A stretch of DNA of 64,000 nucleotides, from positions 25,541 to 89,540 of the forward strand of contig DEXG01000005.1 in the NCBI GenBank assembly GCA_002364005.1. Reading direction: 5' to 3'. How positions within the stretch are numbered: position 1 is the first letter of the stretch; each line of letters begins with the position of its first letter. Shown piece after piece: positions 36,001 to 43,290 of this stretch. The stretch comes from Phycisphaerales bacterium UBA3190 (GTDB lineage Bacteria > Planctomycetota > Phycisphaerae > Phycisphaerales > UBA1924). Made by a program: the position numbers and the translations under genes. The notes under the pieces were generated by a model. The model saw only the letters and a program-made list of their open reading frames with translations. It did not search any database and was not told where the DNA came from.

Positions 36001-36989
36001 TTCTTGGCGTTGTGCTTGGGCAGCTTGCTCTTGGCCGGGGCCTTGACGATCACCACCGGCGCGTGGTTGGCGCCGATGGGCAGCTCGACATCGCAGCGAT
36101 CCGCGATCGCCACCGTGTTGGCCATCGCCTCCCGGCCGGCCTCGCCGAACTCCTCGTTGTTGTACTCGTCGCTGTGGAACAGCTGCTCCATCTCCTCGGG
36201 CGACTTCACATACAGCTCGGTCGGGTAGTGCATCCGGTCCGGATCGTTCTTCACCTTCCCCGTCGAGATACAGATGAGCGTGTCGTGCGCGTCGTAGTCT
36301 TCCTCAAGCAGGAAGTGGCTGTCGTTGTCGCACACCAGGGGCAGGTCCTGCTCCCTCGCCAGACGAATCACATGCGGGTTGATCGAGTTCTGCAGCCCGA
36401 TGTGGTGCTGCAACTCCAGATAAAACCCGGGGCCCTTGTCGGTCCCCTTGAACACCTTGCGGTACCAGTCGCACACCGCCACCGCGTTGTCCCAGTGCGA
36501 CTGGTCGCGGGTTTGCTCATACTTCACCATGTGGTGGGCGATCTCCGAGCCAAGGTGCCCGTTGATGACGATGATGCCCTCGCTGTGCTTTTCGAGGATC
36601 TCGCGGTCCATACGCGGCTTGAAGTAGAACCCGTTGAGATACGCCTCGCTGCACAGGTATAGCAGGTTCTCCCATCCCTTGAGCGTCTCGGCGAGCATCA
36701 CCAGGTGGAAACCGCCGTCGGCTACACCGGTGTAGGTGCGGTCGCGCCGATCGCCCGGCGCGATGTAGGCCTCAACACCCAGGATGGGCTTGATGCCCTT
36801 CTTGCGCGCCAGGTTGTAGAACTGCACGGCCGCGTGCATGTTGCCATGGTCGGTGATCGCCACCGCGTCCATGCCCAGTTCTTTCACCCGATCGACCAGC
36901 TTGTCGACCCGGTTCCCGCCGTCGAGGAGGGAGTATTCCGAGTGCAAGTGCAAATGGACAAATGAGTTGCGCTTTTCTGTTTCGGTCAC
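33015..36989 (-). CDS. dnaE: DNA polymerase III subunit alpha
   Basis: The 1324-residue replicative polymerase begins with a PHP domain (FVHLHLHSEYSLLDGGNRVD, residues 10-29). The palm carries the acidic catalytic segment YPDIDIDLCQDGRG near residue 490, and HSSVHAAGVIV follows near 610. The helix-hairpin-helix and OB-fold regions (KKLAQDKRVIVAAMVQSCR, AIL then TIEDATGTADAVMF) lie towards the C-terminus. It is longer than E. coli DnaE (1160), with extra residues in the N-terminal third. A GTG at 36989 with AAGG upstream was chosen, because the conserved PHP strand begins just after it; an in-frame TTG at 37064 would add 25 residues. Confidence 0.95.
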   Translation of the reverse strand: MTETEKRNSFVHLHLHSEYSLLDGGNRVDKLVDRVKELGMDAVAITDHGNMHAAVQFYNLARKKGIKPILGVEAYIAPGDRRDRTYTGVADGGFHLVMLAETLKGWENLLYLCSEAYLNGFYFKPRMDREILEKHSEGIIVINGHLGSEIAHHMVKYEQTRDQSHWDNAVAVCDWYRKVFKGTDKGPGFYLELQHHIGLQNSINPHVIRLAREQDLPLVCDNDSHFLLEEDYDAHDTLICISTGKVKNDPDRMHYPTELYVKSPEEMEQLFHSDEYNNEEFGEAGREAMANTVAIADRCDVELPIGANHAPVVIVKAPAKSKLPKHNAKKYEGDLTAWFKDFCTNFELDPANDPDLDQASLKEECDKTLRMLCEAGMVWRYGPDIMEHLHEHIEGVEGTAEAREKAADPDGFDKWARLNRELKILADKLISAYFLIVWDFVNWGRQRGIPSLARGSGVGTMTGFVLGLSNACPVHYGLLFERFTDPDRTEYPDIDIDLCQDGRGDVINYVREKYGHVAQIITFGTLKARAAIRDVARVLEMPLSDADKLAKLVPEELKMTLDKALEQEPDLKDWYDRDELVRRVIDTGRTFEGQARHSSVHAAGVIVATRPLHEVVPLYKASGAGENEVITQWDGPTCEMMGLLKMDFLGLRTLSVIERAISIIRSCFSEDQIWQAVGKEKKKGADHPLDLDRLKYTDQNVFSMFQRGDTTGVFQFESGGMRKLLNAMKPDRLEDLIAANALFRPGPMDLIPDYNRRKHGEEQVPKVHPIVDKFTAETYGVMVYQEQVMQIVHELGGIPLRSAYSLIKAISKKKEKIINAERPKFVEGAVSQGLEAKKAEELFELILKFAGYGFNKSHSTGYAIVAYQTAYLKTYFPSQYMAAFLSFESQAQKVSDWIPYLEDCKRLKFIDPKSGEELRTGVEVLAPDVNKSFPDFGVVYEDDEERTPSAGQIMFGLKAIKGAGSKAIEAIVNERDIGPDPEDPKRKTFSSLFDFCERVPSSSVNKATIDALIKAGAFDHIYSRDERAALAASIDQAVSAGQTVAADRAAGQGALFGFGGDESAAAEQPEAALAKVEPWSEAETLKQEKETLGFYVSSHPMEEWNHWVRAFTHNRVGDLKKLAQDKRVIVAAMVQSCRLIVVRNGRSAGQKMGILTIEDATGTADAVMFANVYQQFGHLLEDDQPKFFMGRLDHSRGDAQIIVDRLVPVDGHPLEQGTVQVMVRPSKLNGTAIERLDAAKAILRAPVDPNDLSLGKSPRPVEMIVETPDSWVIVDAKGAGKVTLRPELVKQLSHELGEDSVRLAGGVSVELNKEDPRRKQYAKG

Positions 36990-37033
36990 AGCACACCTTG
37001 GGCCAGGGGTTCGACAGCGTGATTGCAGCACTG

Positions 37034-37064
37034 ATCCTACCCAAGAATCCGGTGCCTGTGTCAA
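37034..37064 (-). promoter_or_regulatory. Candidate dnaE promoter
   Basis: TTGACA (37064-37059) and TAGGAT (37039-37034) on the minus strand are 19 bp apart. Transcription would start near 37027, giving a leader of about 38 nt before the GTG at 36989. The spacing is longer than ideal. Confidence 0.35.
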
Positions 37065-37127
37065 GGTGGGAAACGAAAAGACAGCGAACCGTTTCCCTAT
37101 GATGTCAGTAGGATCAAAGGGTCACCC

Positions 37128-37397
37128 ATGAGCGACAGCAATCCACAATTCAGCTCCGCACGCAGCGTCACGATTCAGGGGCCGGGCCTGATCGCCCAGA
37201 TTCTGGCGATCATCATCTTTTTGGCGATCGTTGCGGTCCTCTTCATCTTCATCGTCCCGCTCGCGATCGTGCTCCTATTCATCGGGCTAATGGTCTACGC
37301 CTGGTTCCGCATCAAGTTCGCCTTCCGACGCGCCCGCGATCCCAACGGTCCACTCGACGGCCGTCGCAATGTCCGCGTGGTTGAGCGCGATGACTGA
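37128..37397 (+). CDS. Small membrane protein
   Basis: The 89-residue protein has one long or two closely spaced hydrophobic helices (about residues 22-60, rich in Ile, Leu, Val and Phe). The C-terminal tail is basic and Arg-rich (RIKFAFRRARDPNG and on), as expected for the cytoplasmic side. No family was recognised. Its last eight bases overlap the start of the next gene (37390), so the two are probably translated together. It is divergent from dnaE. Confidence 0.7.
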   Translation: MSDSNPQFSSARSVTIQGPGLIAQILAIIIFLAIVAVLFIFIVPLAIVLLFIGLMVYAWFRIKFAFRRARDPNGPLDGRRNVRVVERDD

Positions 37398-37866
37398 CAC
37401 CCAGACATCACCCCCGCCAATCACCAACGCCGTCTGCATGCACTGCGGGTACGACATCTCCGGCACCATCCCCGACCCCGATGGCCAAGTCACCTGCCCC
37501 GAGTGTGGCATCCTGCTCAAACCCTCTACCCGTCACGCCATGACCCGGCGCGATGTCCATATGTCGCTGGTCCGCACCCTCGCGTTACCAAACTTCATCT
37601 GGTCTGCGATCACCCTGCTTGGTGTTGCACCCGACCCGTTCCACGAATCCCTGTTCGCGTTCATCCTCATCGCCATCTTCGCGCTGGGCTACCCCATCGC
37701 CCTGCTCATCACCGCCATCGGCGCTTGGTCAAAGCTGCACCACCAGACCAAGGTCTACCCCCGCCCCTACCACCGAGGCCTCATCCCCCTTTGGATCCTC
37801 ACCTACCTCATCCCCGTCGCCTCGCTCTACCCGCTCGTGTTCATCGTGATGCGGAGCATCCTCTGA
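37390..37866 (+). CDS. Zinc-ribbon membrane protein (N-terminal ribbon)
   Basis: The 158-residue protein has an N-terminal ribbon, CMHCGYDISG then CPECG (Cys pairs near residues 18/21 and 38/41). About three membrane helices follow (residues 60-85, 92-120, 130-152). The start at 37390 overlaps the preceding small membrane protein gene by eight bases. It belongs to a local set of four proteins with the same C-x2-C-x-Y...C-P-E-C ribbon, also at 38034, 49443 and 51196. Function unknown; the ribbon probably binds zinc on the cytoplasmic face. Confidence 0.75.
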   Translation: MTDTQTSPPPITNAVCMHCGYDISGTIPDPDGQVTCPECGILLKPSTRHAMTRRDVHMSLVRTLALPNFIWSAITLLGVAPDPFHESLFAFILIAIFALGYPIALLITAIGAWSKLHHQTKVYPRPYHRGLIPLWILTYLIPVASLYPLVFIVMRSIL

Positions 37867-37880
37867 GCCCCCGCCATACC

Positions 37881-38022
37881 AGCCGCGAATGGTAATGAGC
37901 GGCCGCGACGCCCACCCAAACACAACGCCAGCGAATCACACACCACCACCCAAAGTCACTGATCAAATCGCGCACAACCTCTTGTCGCGCGCAACCGAGG
38001 CCGCTCATTTCCATTCGCGGCT
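37881..38022. mobile_element. MITE-like element, copy 2 (142 bp)
   Basis: The 24-bp ends at 37881-37904 and 37999-38022 are inverted repeats with one mismatch and match the ends of copy 1 at 31473. The element lies 14 bp after one zinc-ribbon gene and 11 bp before the GTG of the next, so any promoter for the latter must lie in or across it. Confidence 0.8.
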
Positions 38023-38033
38023 AGTATGGGGGT

Positions 38034-38501
38034 GTGCATGAACAAGCACCCAAACTCGCCTGCCCGGAATGTAAATACAACCTCGAAGGCATCGTCCGCG
38101 AAGATGACACCGCAACATGTCCGGAGTGCGGCACAACATCAACCAATTTGCAGGCGATGAATCGGAAGCCGCCAACACCAACAATCAAGCGTGCACTGAT
38201 ATATCTTCTCGTCGTGCCCTCACTCATCTCTCTGGGAACCTGGATGATGCTGTATCTGGGTAATCGGCTACAAGGTGCAGAACTCACGTTCATTTGCTTC
38301 GCTTTTCTGAACCTGTTCCTGCCAATCTACACCACGGTGCTGCTCGTGCAAGAATCGCAATCCCGACGCAGGGTTCAGGCCTACTACTTTCGACTACCTG
38401 TATCTGTGACTGTCTTGGTCGTTTTCATGTGCACAGCCGTCTCAGAACTCATCCTCTGGCTCGGGATGATGGATTGGGCAGAAGCGATCGCAAGCGTCTA
38501 A
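38034..38501 (+). CDS. Zinc-ribbon membrane protein (N-terminal ribbon)
   Basis: The 155-residue protein starts at GTG 38034 (an ATG start in this frame is not available nearby) with GGGGG just before it. The ribbon CPECKYNLEG..CPECG is at residues 10-32. About three hydrophobic helices follow (57-78, 85-105, 122-145). It is a paralogue in layout of the protein at 37390, though the membrane parts have diverged. Its 5' end is directly next to a MITE-like element. The last four bases overlap the end of the convergent aminotransferase gene. Confidence 0.7.
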   Translation: MHEQAPKLACPECKYNLEGIVREDDTATCPECGTTSTNLQAMNRKPPTPTIKRALIYLLVVPSLISLGTWMMLYLGNRLQGAELTFICFAFLNLFLPIYTTVLLVQESQSRRRVQAYYFRLPVSVTVLVVFMCTAVSELILWLGMMDWAEAIASV

Positions 38502-39412
38502 CCCACCACCGCCTCGCGCACCTTCTTCGTCACCTCACCAACCTTCCCATCCCCAATCGTCTCCGCCTCGATCCGAACCACCGGCAGCACGCCCCAGCTC
38601 GAGTTCGCCAGGAACACCTCGTCCGCATCAAGCAAGTCGTCGATCGTCATCATGCGCTTGGTCGTCTTGATGCCCATCGCCTGCGCCTTCTCAATCACCC
38701 GCATGCGGGTGATGCCCGGCAGCACGGGCGACGGGATCCGACCCTCGCGCGTCTCGGGTGTGCCGACCTCATCTTCTTCGCCCTGAGCGATGGGGGTGAT
38801 CAGGTGCCCGCCCTCAACCACGAACAGGTTCGACACGCACCCGCCGCAGATGTGGTTGCTGACCTGGAAGATAATCGCCTCGCCCGCACCCTTGGCTGCC
38901 GCGGCCTGCAGCTCGCGCAGTCGCCACCAGTAGTTGAGCGTTTTGTGACCAGCCGTGGGGTCGAGCGGGTTGGCGCGGGCCTGTCCGAGCGTCGCCATGA
39001 CCCCGTTCTCGAACATGGCATCGGGGTACGGCGTGGTTGGGGTCGCCTGAATCAGCACCGTGGGCTGATGCCCGCTGCGCCCGGTGGTCTGGAGCATGTT
39101 GAGGTCGCCGCCGGTGAGCGTCAGGCGTACGCGGGCGCTGGGCAATCCCGAACGCTTGACCGTCTCGATCATCGCCTCGCCCAGCGGCCCGGTCTTGAGA
39201 TCATCGCTGAGCCCCAGCGTGGCTGCTGATGATTGCAACCGATCGAGGTGCTCGTCCAGATCCCGCACCACCACCCCATCGGGAGTGACATCGGCGATCA
39301 GGGTCTCGAAGAGCCCCACGCCGTGCTGAAACGCGGCGTCGAAGGCCGACACCTTGGCCTCGTCACGATGGTGGAACTCGCCGTTGAGAAAGACTGTCTG
39401 TTGTTCGCTCAT
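38498..39412 (-). CDS. Class IV PLP aminotransferase (aminodeoxychorismate lyase/BCAT-like)
   Basis: The 304-residue protein belongs to fold-type IV PLP enzymes. VFLNGEFHHRDEAKVSAFDA and HGVGLFETL open the family's N-terminal domain. HKTLNYWWRLRELQAA contains the PLP-lysine region near residue 155, followed by EAIIFQVSNHICGGCVSNLF and GITRMRVIEKAQ. By sequence it could be PabC (aminodeoxychorismate lyase), which would pair with pabB at 45093, or a branched-chain or D-amino-acid aminotransferase. The start at 39412 was chosen because upstream sequence is a repeat. It appears to be the last gene of a minus-strand run with the MauE-like and trpS genes. Confidence 0.85.
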   Translation of the reverse strand: MSEQQTVFLNGEFHHRDEAKVSAFDAAFQHGVGLFETLIADVTPDGVVVRDLDEHLDRLQSSAATLGLSDDLKTGPLGEAMIETVKRSGLPSARVRLTLTGGDLNMLQTTGRSGHQPTVLIQATPTTPYPDAMFENGVMATLGQARANPLDPTAGHKTLNYWWRLRELQAAAAKGAGEAIIFQVSNHICGGCVSNLFVVEGGHLITPIAQGEEDEVGTPETREGRIPSPVLPGITRMRVIEKAQAMGIKTTKRMMTIDDLLDADEVFLANSSWGVLPVVRIEAETIGDGKVGEVTKKVREAVVG

Positions 39413-39440
39413 GGGGAGAGCGTATGCCCTCACAGCACCC

Positions 39441-39502
39441 GGTGGCACAGGCGTCCAGCCTGTGCATCTCAATACCCGCACAGGCGAGACGCCTGTGCCA
39501 CC
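39441..39502. repeat. Nested inverted repeat (GGTGGCACAGGCGTC type)
   Basis: Outer arms GGTGGCACAGGCGTC (39441-39455) and GACGCCTGTGCCACC (39488-39502) are perfect complements. Inside them, GCCTGTGC (39458-39465) pairs with GCACAGGC (39478-39485). The repeat lies between the aminotransferase start and the MauE-like stop and holds no ORF. It looks like a dispersed palindromic repeat. Confidence 0.7.
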
Positions 39503-39514
39503 ATCAGCCGGGAA

Positions 39515-40177
39515 TCAGCCGCCGTGCTTACGCCGCGAATCCACCATCGCCGGCCCAAGCAGGGCAACCACATGGAGGATGAGCAGGATCGTGTTCTTGG
39601 CGTAGTCGATGAAACGCTCGCCGTTCTCGATACCAGAGGCGATGCGGTAGTCGCTCAGGCACCCGCAACCCGACTCCTGGAGCACGACCGGATCGACGAG
39701 CGAGATGTAGTAGGTGAAGCCGAGAATCCCAGCCATCGAGACCAGCAGCACCAGCTTCCCGAAGGGCTTGCGCAGCTCGCTGCCCATCACGAAGACCAGC
39801 AGCAGCCCCATCACCAGCTCGCCCGGGCCGACCCACCAGAGCAGGTTCTCGTACTTCTCGGGCAACACTTCATGCGTCTCGACGATATCGACGAAGGTCG
39901 ACATGTCCTTGATCTTAAAGAACCCCGAGATCACCCACATCAGCATGATCAGGAACACGCTCACCCGTGCGAACATATAGCGCGGGGGCTGCTCCTGCTC
40001 TGTACTGTCCGCGGCGTGCTTGCGCATGGCCGAGTCCATTCCACCTGAAAACGAATCGTCTGCGGTCCCGTCGCGGTGCTCATGGCCCGCGGGCGGGATG
40101 GGCAGCCCCGAACCGCTATCGATCGGCGGGTCCGAATCGAGCAGGGGCTGGCAAGATGGGAAAAAACTATGGGTCAT
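39515..40177 (-). CDS. MauE/DoxX-like membrane protein
   Basis: The 220-residue protein has a polar N-terminal 65 residues, then four membrane helices. The motif SGFFKIKDMSTFVDIVETHE followed by VLP (near residues 82-105) is the hallmark of MauE/DoxX-like proteins, which are linked to disulfide or quinone chemistry in the membrane. A CGC triplet in ESGCGCLSD near residue 172 is in the position of the Cys pair of MauE relatives. The N-terminal region may be partly non-coding: a start at about 40027 (MRKHAADSTEQEQ) would give a shorter protein. Upstream is trpS, 16 bp away on the same strand. Confidence 0.75.
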   Translation of the reverse strand: MTHSFFPSCQPLLDSDPPIDSGSGLPIPPAGHEHRDGTADDSFSGGMDSAMRKHAADSTEQEQPPRYMFARVSVFLIMLMWVISGFFKIKDMSTFVDIVETHEVLPEKYENLLWWVGPGELVMGLLLVFVMGSELRKPFGKLVLLVSMAGILGFTYYISLVDPVVLQESGCGCLSDYRIASGIENGERFIDYAKNTILLILHVVALLGPAMVDSRRKHGG

Positions 40178-40193
40178 GTGAGCGGATTCTACA

Positions 40194-41270
40194 TTACTCG
40201 AAGAGAAGCGTTCGCTTCCCGAAGTCCAGTTTCATCGCCTGCTTGGCAAGATAGAGGGTTTCTTCGGCCGCGTTATTGGCCTGTCTGGTGTGCTCACGCA
40301 GGATCTCGAGCACCTTCTTATCGCCAGCTTCGCCCTCGAACGGTACGCGTCGCTCCCGCATCGGTTCGAGCAGCTTGTCGATGTGCTCGGCGATCTCGAC
40401 CTTGATGTGCCCATCGCCGATGTTGTCGCCCTTGCTGTACGCCTCTTCCAGCTCCTTGATCCGCTCGTCGTCGGCGATAAACGCACGCACATACTCGAAA
40501 AGGGCGTTGTTGATGTCGCCGGGCTCGTCCATCGCGGTGCGGCCGGTGTAGAGCCCGCCCATCTTCTTCTTGATCTTCTTGAAGGTGTCCGTCAGGAAGA
40601 CCGCGTTGTTGAGCGACTTGGACATCTTGAGCTTGCCGTCGGTCCCCACCAGGCGCGCCACACGCCCGACCTTGCCCTCGGGGATCGGGAAGAGCCCGCC
40701 CTCTTTCACATAGTCGTCATCCTCGGTGTGCGGGTTGACGCCGCAGTAGAGCTGATTAAACCGGCGCGCCACCTCGCGGCAGGGCTCGATGTGGGCCAGC
40801 TGATCCTCACCCACCGGCACCAGCTCCGGGCGGAAGATCAGGATGTCGGCGCACTGCCCGACCGAATACATCGGGAAGCCGAACGAATACGAGTCACCCA
40901 GCCCCTTGTCCTCCAGCTCGGTCTTGAGCGTGGGGTTGCGCATCACCCGGTTGAAGGGCAGCAGCATGGCCAGGTACCAGGTCAGCTCGGCGATCCCGGG
41001 GATCTCGGTCTGGAGCACGAAGGTGGACTTCTCCGGGTCCATGCCGCAGGCGATCCAGTCCTTGACGATGTCGATCGTGGATCGCCGGATCTCGTCGGGC
41101 TTGTCGGCCCGGGTCGTGAACGCGTGCATGTTGGCGATCAGGAAGAAGCACTCGTACTCGTCCTGGAGCTTGACCCGGTTTTCCAGCGAACCCACCCAGT
41201 GCCCCAGGTGGAGCTGGCCTGTGGGAGTATCACCAGTGAGAATACGCGGCTTTTGGCTGTTTGAACTCAT
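40194..41270 (-). CDS. trpS: Tryptophanyl-tRNA synthetase
   Basis: The 358-residue class I synthetase charges tRNA-Trp. The HIGH-type motif is in TGDTPTGQLHLGHWVGSLEN near residue 13. FGFPMYSVGQCADIL and VPVGEDQLAHIE form the tryptophan pocket region, and KMSKSLNNAVFL near residue 222 is the KMSKS loop. The length fits the family. The start at 41270 (MSSNSQKP) places the conserved ILTGDTPTG at residue 10; no clear ribosome site precedes it. No T-box or Trp-rich leader ORF was found upstream. Confidence 0.95.
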   Translation of the reverse strand: MSSNSQKPRILTGDTPTGQLHLGHWVGSLENRVKLQDEYECFFLIANMHAFTTRADKPDEIRRSTIDIVKDWIACGMDPEKSTFVLQTEIPGIAELTWYLAMLLPFNRVMRNPTLKTELEDKGLGDSYSFGFPMYSVGQCADILIFRPELVPVGEDQLAHIEPCREVARRFNQLYCGVNPHTEDDDYVKEGGLFPIPEGKVGRVARLVGTDGKLKMSKSLNNAVFLTDTFKKIKKKMGGLYTGRTAMDEPGDINNALFEYVRAFIADDERIKELEEAYSKGDNIGDGHIKVEIAEHIDKLLEPMRERRVPFEGEAGDKKVLEILREHTRQANNAAEETLYLAKQAMKLDFGKRTLLFE

Positions 41271-41292
41271 ATTGCACAAATCGTAGCCCGCT

Positions 41293-42354
41293 TCACACGC
41301 CAGTCTGGGCCGCGTCGGCACTGATGATCAGGGCCAGGATCACATTGAGCAGGTTGAAGCACATGTGGATCATGATCGGCACACCCACGCGGCGGGTGCG
41401 TTCATAGGCGATCCCGCAGCTGAGACCCACCGCAAAGATCGGCACCAACGCGTGCCAGGGGACGGGCGGCTGGCCCAGTCGATGCATGCCCGTGAACAGC
41501 AGGGCCGTGATGATGATCGCCAGCCAGGGGCTCTTGAGCCACTTGAGCATGGCCCCCTGCAGGAACACGCGATAGACCAGCTCCTCGTAGAACGAAGCCC
41601 CGATGACCGCCGCACCCAGGAGCACCCAGACCCACGGGTCGTTCGGGCTCTCTTCGAGCATTTTGAGCGTGGGGTGCGCCATCCCGTCTGGCGGTGCGTT
41701 CTGTGTCTGCTCGTAGAGGAATACCCCCAGCATGTTCATCAGCTCGATGAAGGGGTAGGCGAGGAAGAAGCAGCCAAGGCCCACCGGGACATCGAGGAGA
41801 CTCAGCCCCAAGCCCGATTTACACTCGCCCTCGCTCATGGTGCTGCGTTTGAGCACGAAGAGCATGCCCACGCCCGCGACGATCGCAAAGAGATAGGACC
41901 CGACCGTGTCGATGGTCTGCAGTTGCATCTCGGTGTAGCCCTGCTGTTGCACCCAACCGATCTTGCTGATCAGGGTTGGGGCCGAGCTGAGGGCCAGGAT
42001 GACGACAAAGGCCGCGAAAATCCAGACCACCGCGGGCAGCAACGAGACATCGCGAAGCCCCGCCTTGGCGAACCCGCCCGGTCGGAGCAGCCCGCCGGCG
42101 AAGAGCAGGGCGATCACCAGCACCATCGAAACAACCAGCGTCACCACCTTCCACTGGCGCATGGTCTCGATGACATCGCTCACCCGCTGGCTCTGAACCC
42201 CGCCGGTATCGACGACCTGGGCCAGCGTGTGCGTCGTATCAACACCGCCCAAGGCGGGCGATACAATCATCCCCAGTGCGCCCAGCGCGATCAGCCCCAA
42301 CATCAGGGGTTTGACGCGATGCCCGGCGTGATTCTGCCGACGAGTGAGCCGCAT
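41293..42354 (-). CDS. CPBP-family intramembrane metalloprotease
   Basis: The 353-residue membrane protein has about eight hydrophobic helices. All three CPBP (Abi/Rce1-like) motifs are present: EELVYRVFLQG (Glu-Glu-x3-Arg, near residue 258), LLFTGMHRL (Phe-x3-His), and IMIHMCFNLLN (His-x3-Asn) near the end. This suggests an intramembrane protease; its substrate is unknown. AGAGGA lies 8 nt before the ATG at 42354, which was chosen on that basis. This ATG shares the palindrome CATG with the ATG of trpC on the other strand. Confidence 0.88.
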   Translation of the reverse strand: MRLTRRQNHAGHRVKPLMLGLIALGALGMIVSPALGGVDTTHTLAQVVDTGGVQSQRVSDVIETMRQWKVVTLVVSMVLVIALLFAGGLLRPGGFAKAGLRDVSLLPAVVWIFAAFVVILALSSAPTLISKIGWVQQQGYTEMQLQTIDTVGSYLFAIVAGVGMLFVLKRSTMSEGECKSGLGLSLLDVPVGLGCFFLAYPFIELMNMLGVFLYEQTQNAPPDGMAHPTLKMLEESPNDPWVWVLLGAAVIGASFYEELVYRVFLQGAMLKWLKSPWLAIIITALLFTGMHRLGQPPVPWHALVPIFAVGLSCGIAYERTRRVGVPIMIHMCFNLLNVILALIISADAAQTGV

Positions 42355-43219
42355 GACTGAATCCTCTTCCAACCCGTTGTCAGAGATGCCCGCGACGCTG
42401 CGCGAGATCATCGAGCATAAGCGTGGCGAGGTCGCCCGGGCCAAGGCCAGCACGCCCGTCAGCGAGCTGCGTGCCCGTGCCGAGGACGCCGAACCGGCGC
42501 GTGATTTCTTCGAGGCCCTGACCGAGCCCAGGCCCAGCGCAAACGAAACGCGGGTCATCGCCGAGGTGAAACGGCGCAGCCCCAGCGCGGGGCTGATCCG
42601 GCCCGAGTATGACGCAGATGGGTTTGATCCAGCAGACATCGCGCAGAAGTACTCCAAAGGCGGAGCATCGGCCATTTCCTGTCTCACAGACGAAAAGTTC
42701 TTCGGCGGCTCGCTTGGCTTCATCCAACCAATCAAAGACCAAATCGCACTCCCCGTCCTCCGCAAAGACTTCATCATCGACCCCTACCAGATCGTCGAAG
42801 CCCGCGCCCATGGGGCCGATGCGGTCCTGCTCATCGCCGAGTGCCTCAATGACGAGCACATCCGCGAGCTGCTCGACGCGAGCAACGAACTCGGGCTCTC
42901 GGCCCTGCTGGAAGTCCACTCACGCCAGAACCTGCAGCGGGTGCTGCCCATACTTGAAGAGCCGCTGAACCCCCGCACCCTGCTGGGGATCAATAACCGC
43001 GATCTGACCCGCATGGTCACGGATCTGGGCCAGACCACCGAACTGCTCAAGCTTGTGCCGGATCCATCGATGCTCGTGAGCGAATCGGGGATCAGGACAA
43101 GCGATGATCTGGCCCATCTGCGATCCCACGGCGTGCACATCACCCTTATCGGCGAGCATCTCATGCGTCAGCCCGATCCGGGCCAGGCGCTCAAGGCGAT
43201 GCTCGAACCCGTCGATTGA
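42353..43219 (+). CDS. trpC: Indole-3-glycerol-phosphate synthase
   Basis: The 288-residue TIM-barrel enzyme closes the indole ring in tryptophan synthesis. Conserved segments are VIAEVKRRSPSAGLIRPEYD near residue 65, YSKGGASAISCLTDEKFFGG near 105, VLRKDFIIDPYQIVEARAHG near 136, GINNRDL near 214 and LVSESGI near 240. The start at ATG 42353 overlaps the start of the divergent CPBP gene; an in-frame GTG at 42344 is an alternative. No other trp gene is adjacent. The tract 42606-42780 has slightly lower third-position GC than the rest. Confidence 0.95.
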   Translation: MTESSSNPLSEMPATLREIIEHKRGEVARAKASTPVSELRARAEDAEPARDFFEALTEPRPSANETRVIAEVKRRSPSAGLIRPEYDADGFDPADIAQKYSKGGASAISCLTDEKFFGGSLGFIQPIKDQIALPVLRKDFIIDPYQIVEARAHGADAVLLIAECLNDEHIRELLDASNELGLSALLEVHSRQNLQRVLPILEEPLNPRTLLGINNRDLTRMVTDLGQTTELLKLVPDPSMLVSESGIRTSDDLAHLRSHGVHITLIGEHLMRQPDPGQALKAMLEPVD

Positions 43220-43290
43220 ACGCAATAATCGCCTGTCTGCCGCGTTTTTCGGAGACAACGACACCCTGCCGAACCATACCGGGAGCCCCC

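Noticed and set aside
41271..41292. T-box or Trp-leader control upstream of trpS, and a similar leader upstream of glyS
   Set aside because: The trpS start is 22 bp from the preceding gene with no Trp-rich ORF or terminator; the glyS upstream region has only the 7-bp repeats.
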